Under the pieces are notes generated by a model, which searched no databases, had not been told where the DNA came from, and worked only from the letters and a program-made list of their open reading frames with translations. This document shows positions 5,266 through 5,643 of a stretch of 5,643 nucleotides of DNA, piece by piece. Source of the DNA: an uncultured Chlorobiaceae bacterium (GTDB lineage: Bacteria > Bacteroidota > Chlorobiia > Chlorobiales > Chlorobiaceae); assembly GCA_903904495.1 (NCBI GenBank), contig CAIVCU010000125.1, positions 1 to 5,643 on the forward strand, written 5' to 3'. Numbering within the stretch: position 1 is the stretch's first letter; the number at the start of each line of letters is the position of its first letter. The translations under genes were made by a program, and so were the position numbers.

Positions 5266-5643
5266 CTTCAATCAACCAAAAACAAGATTGAGCAGTCCCG
5301 ATTGAAAATCGAGGCATTGAAAAATGAGAAGACATTGTGTGAGTGGATAGGAGGCGTTCAGAAAGAGGTTGAGGAATTTGAAGGATTTATAGAAGAGAAA
5401 AAGAGGGAGTTCCTTCACGACATTATTGAGCGCATTGGTGTTCGTCTTGACCAAAATACAATGGAACACATCTTGACTATATCATTCAAACTGCCGTTGG
5501 TTGCTGGTGTTATAGATGGTGTCCAAAACAACAAGAGTGACGTGACCACTCTTGTTGAAGGAAAGAAAGATGCTGAAGTTCGTATTCCAATCACAAATCG
5601 TGCTGGAAGGAAAAAGTCACAACATTTCGTCAAAATTACTCCA
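5266..5643 (+). pseudogene. Serine recombinase middle/C-terminal fragment, runs off the window
   Basis: 126 open codons after an in-frame TAA at 5263-5265, still open at the window end. There is no start codon near the left end; the first ATG is at 5461. Residues 5-56 form a charged coiled-coil (NKIEQSRLKIEALKNEK, then KKREFLHDIIERIGVRL), followed by TISFKLPLV (71-79) and a basic stretch NRAGRKKSQHFVKITP (111-126). This order, a coiled coil followed by 'IERIxVxxD...LxIxFKLP', is what follows the zinc ribbon in large serine recombinases. The catalytic serine domain and zinc ribbon are missing upstream, where AT-rich DNA and the barrel-gene terminator lie instead, so the gene is N-terminally truncated. 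Residues 88-98 (NNKSDVTTLVE) are encoded by copy 2 of the 34-nt repeat. The C-terminus beyond the window may be intact. It is probably non-functional, although a fragment or split protein cannot be excluded. Confidence 0.7.
5526..5559. repeat. 34-nt direct repeat with palindrome, copy 2
   Basis: Identical to 3500-3533 and in the same orientation, 2026 nt downstream. It has the same 11-nt inverted arms and ACGTGAC centre. Here it is in frame within the recombinase fragment and encodes NNKSDVTTLVE. Flanking bases on both sides differ from those of copy 1. Confidence 0.9.

Noticed and set aside
5272..5633. Minus-strand open frames at the right end
   Set aside because: They are antisense to the recombinase fragment, which has a recognisable coiled-coil and FKLP region on the + strand.

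Overview
The window looks like chromosomal DNA of a green sulfur bacterium (Chlorobiota, Chlorobium/Prosthecochloris-like). This is a judgement from family resemblance, not a search. The clues are a short RRM-type RNA-binding protein, an ArsA-family ATPase with a C-terminal HSP20-like domain, a TIGR01777-type sugar-nucleotide epimerase and a ferritin-like diiron protein, all of moderate base composition. No rRNA, tRNA or CRISPR array was seen.

Left part (1-2226). A 90-residue RRM protein runs rightward. It converges on a leftward pair, an NAD(P)-dependent epimerase followed 37 nt later by a ferritin-like protein, which is probably one transcript. A long hairpin (309-358) lies between the convergent units. 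The 372-nt gap 1855-2226 separates the epimerase from the next rightward gene and holds a plausible leftward promoter.

Centre (2227-3429). An ArsA/Get3-type ATPase has an intact nucleotide-binding core. Its C-terminal HSP20-like domain is broken by an apparent one-base insertion near 3300. The expected continuation is readable in the next frame, and a possible second, compensating shift lies near 3382. This gene is either recently damaged or carries sequence errors.

Right part (about 3430-5643). This is an accessory-looking, more AT-rich segment. It contains the C-terminal end of a large serine recombinase (3526-3888), about 600 nt of gene-poor DNA with an inverted repeat, a signal-peptide-bearing eight-strand-type outer-membrane beta-barrel gene with a clear intrinsic terminator, and then the coiled-coil/middle part of a serine recombinase that runs off the window (5266-5643).

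The most unusual signal is a perfect 34-nt direct repeat at 3500-3533 and 5526-5559. Each copy is a palindrome with 11-nt arms and a 7-nt asymmetric centre, and the flanks differ on both sides. The second copy is in frame inside the recombinase fragment; the first sits at the edge of the other fragment. The recombinase pieces are in permuted order around the barrel gene, and joining across the repeat would put them in the normal order, though not in one reading frame. This suggests site-specific or repeat-mediated rearrangement, but two independent gene remnants are not excluded.
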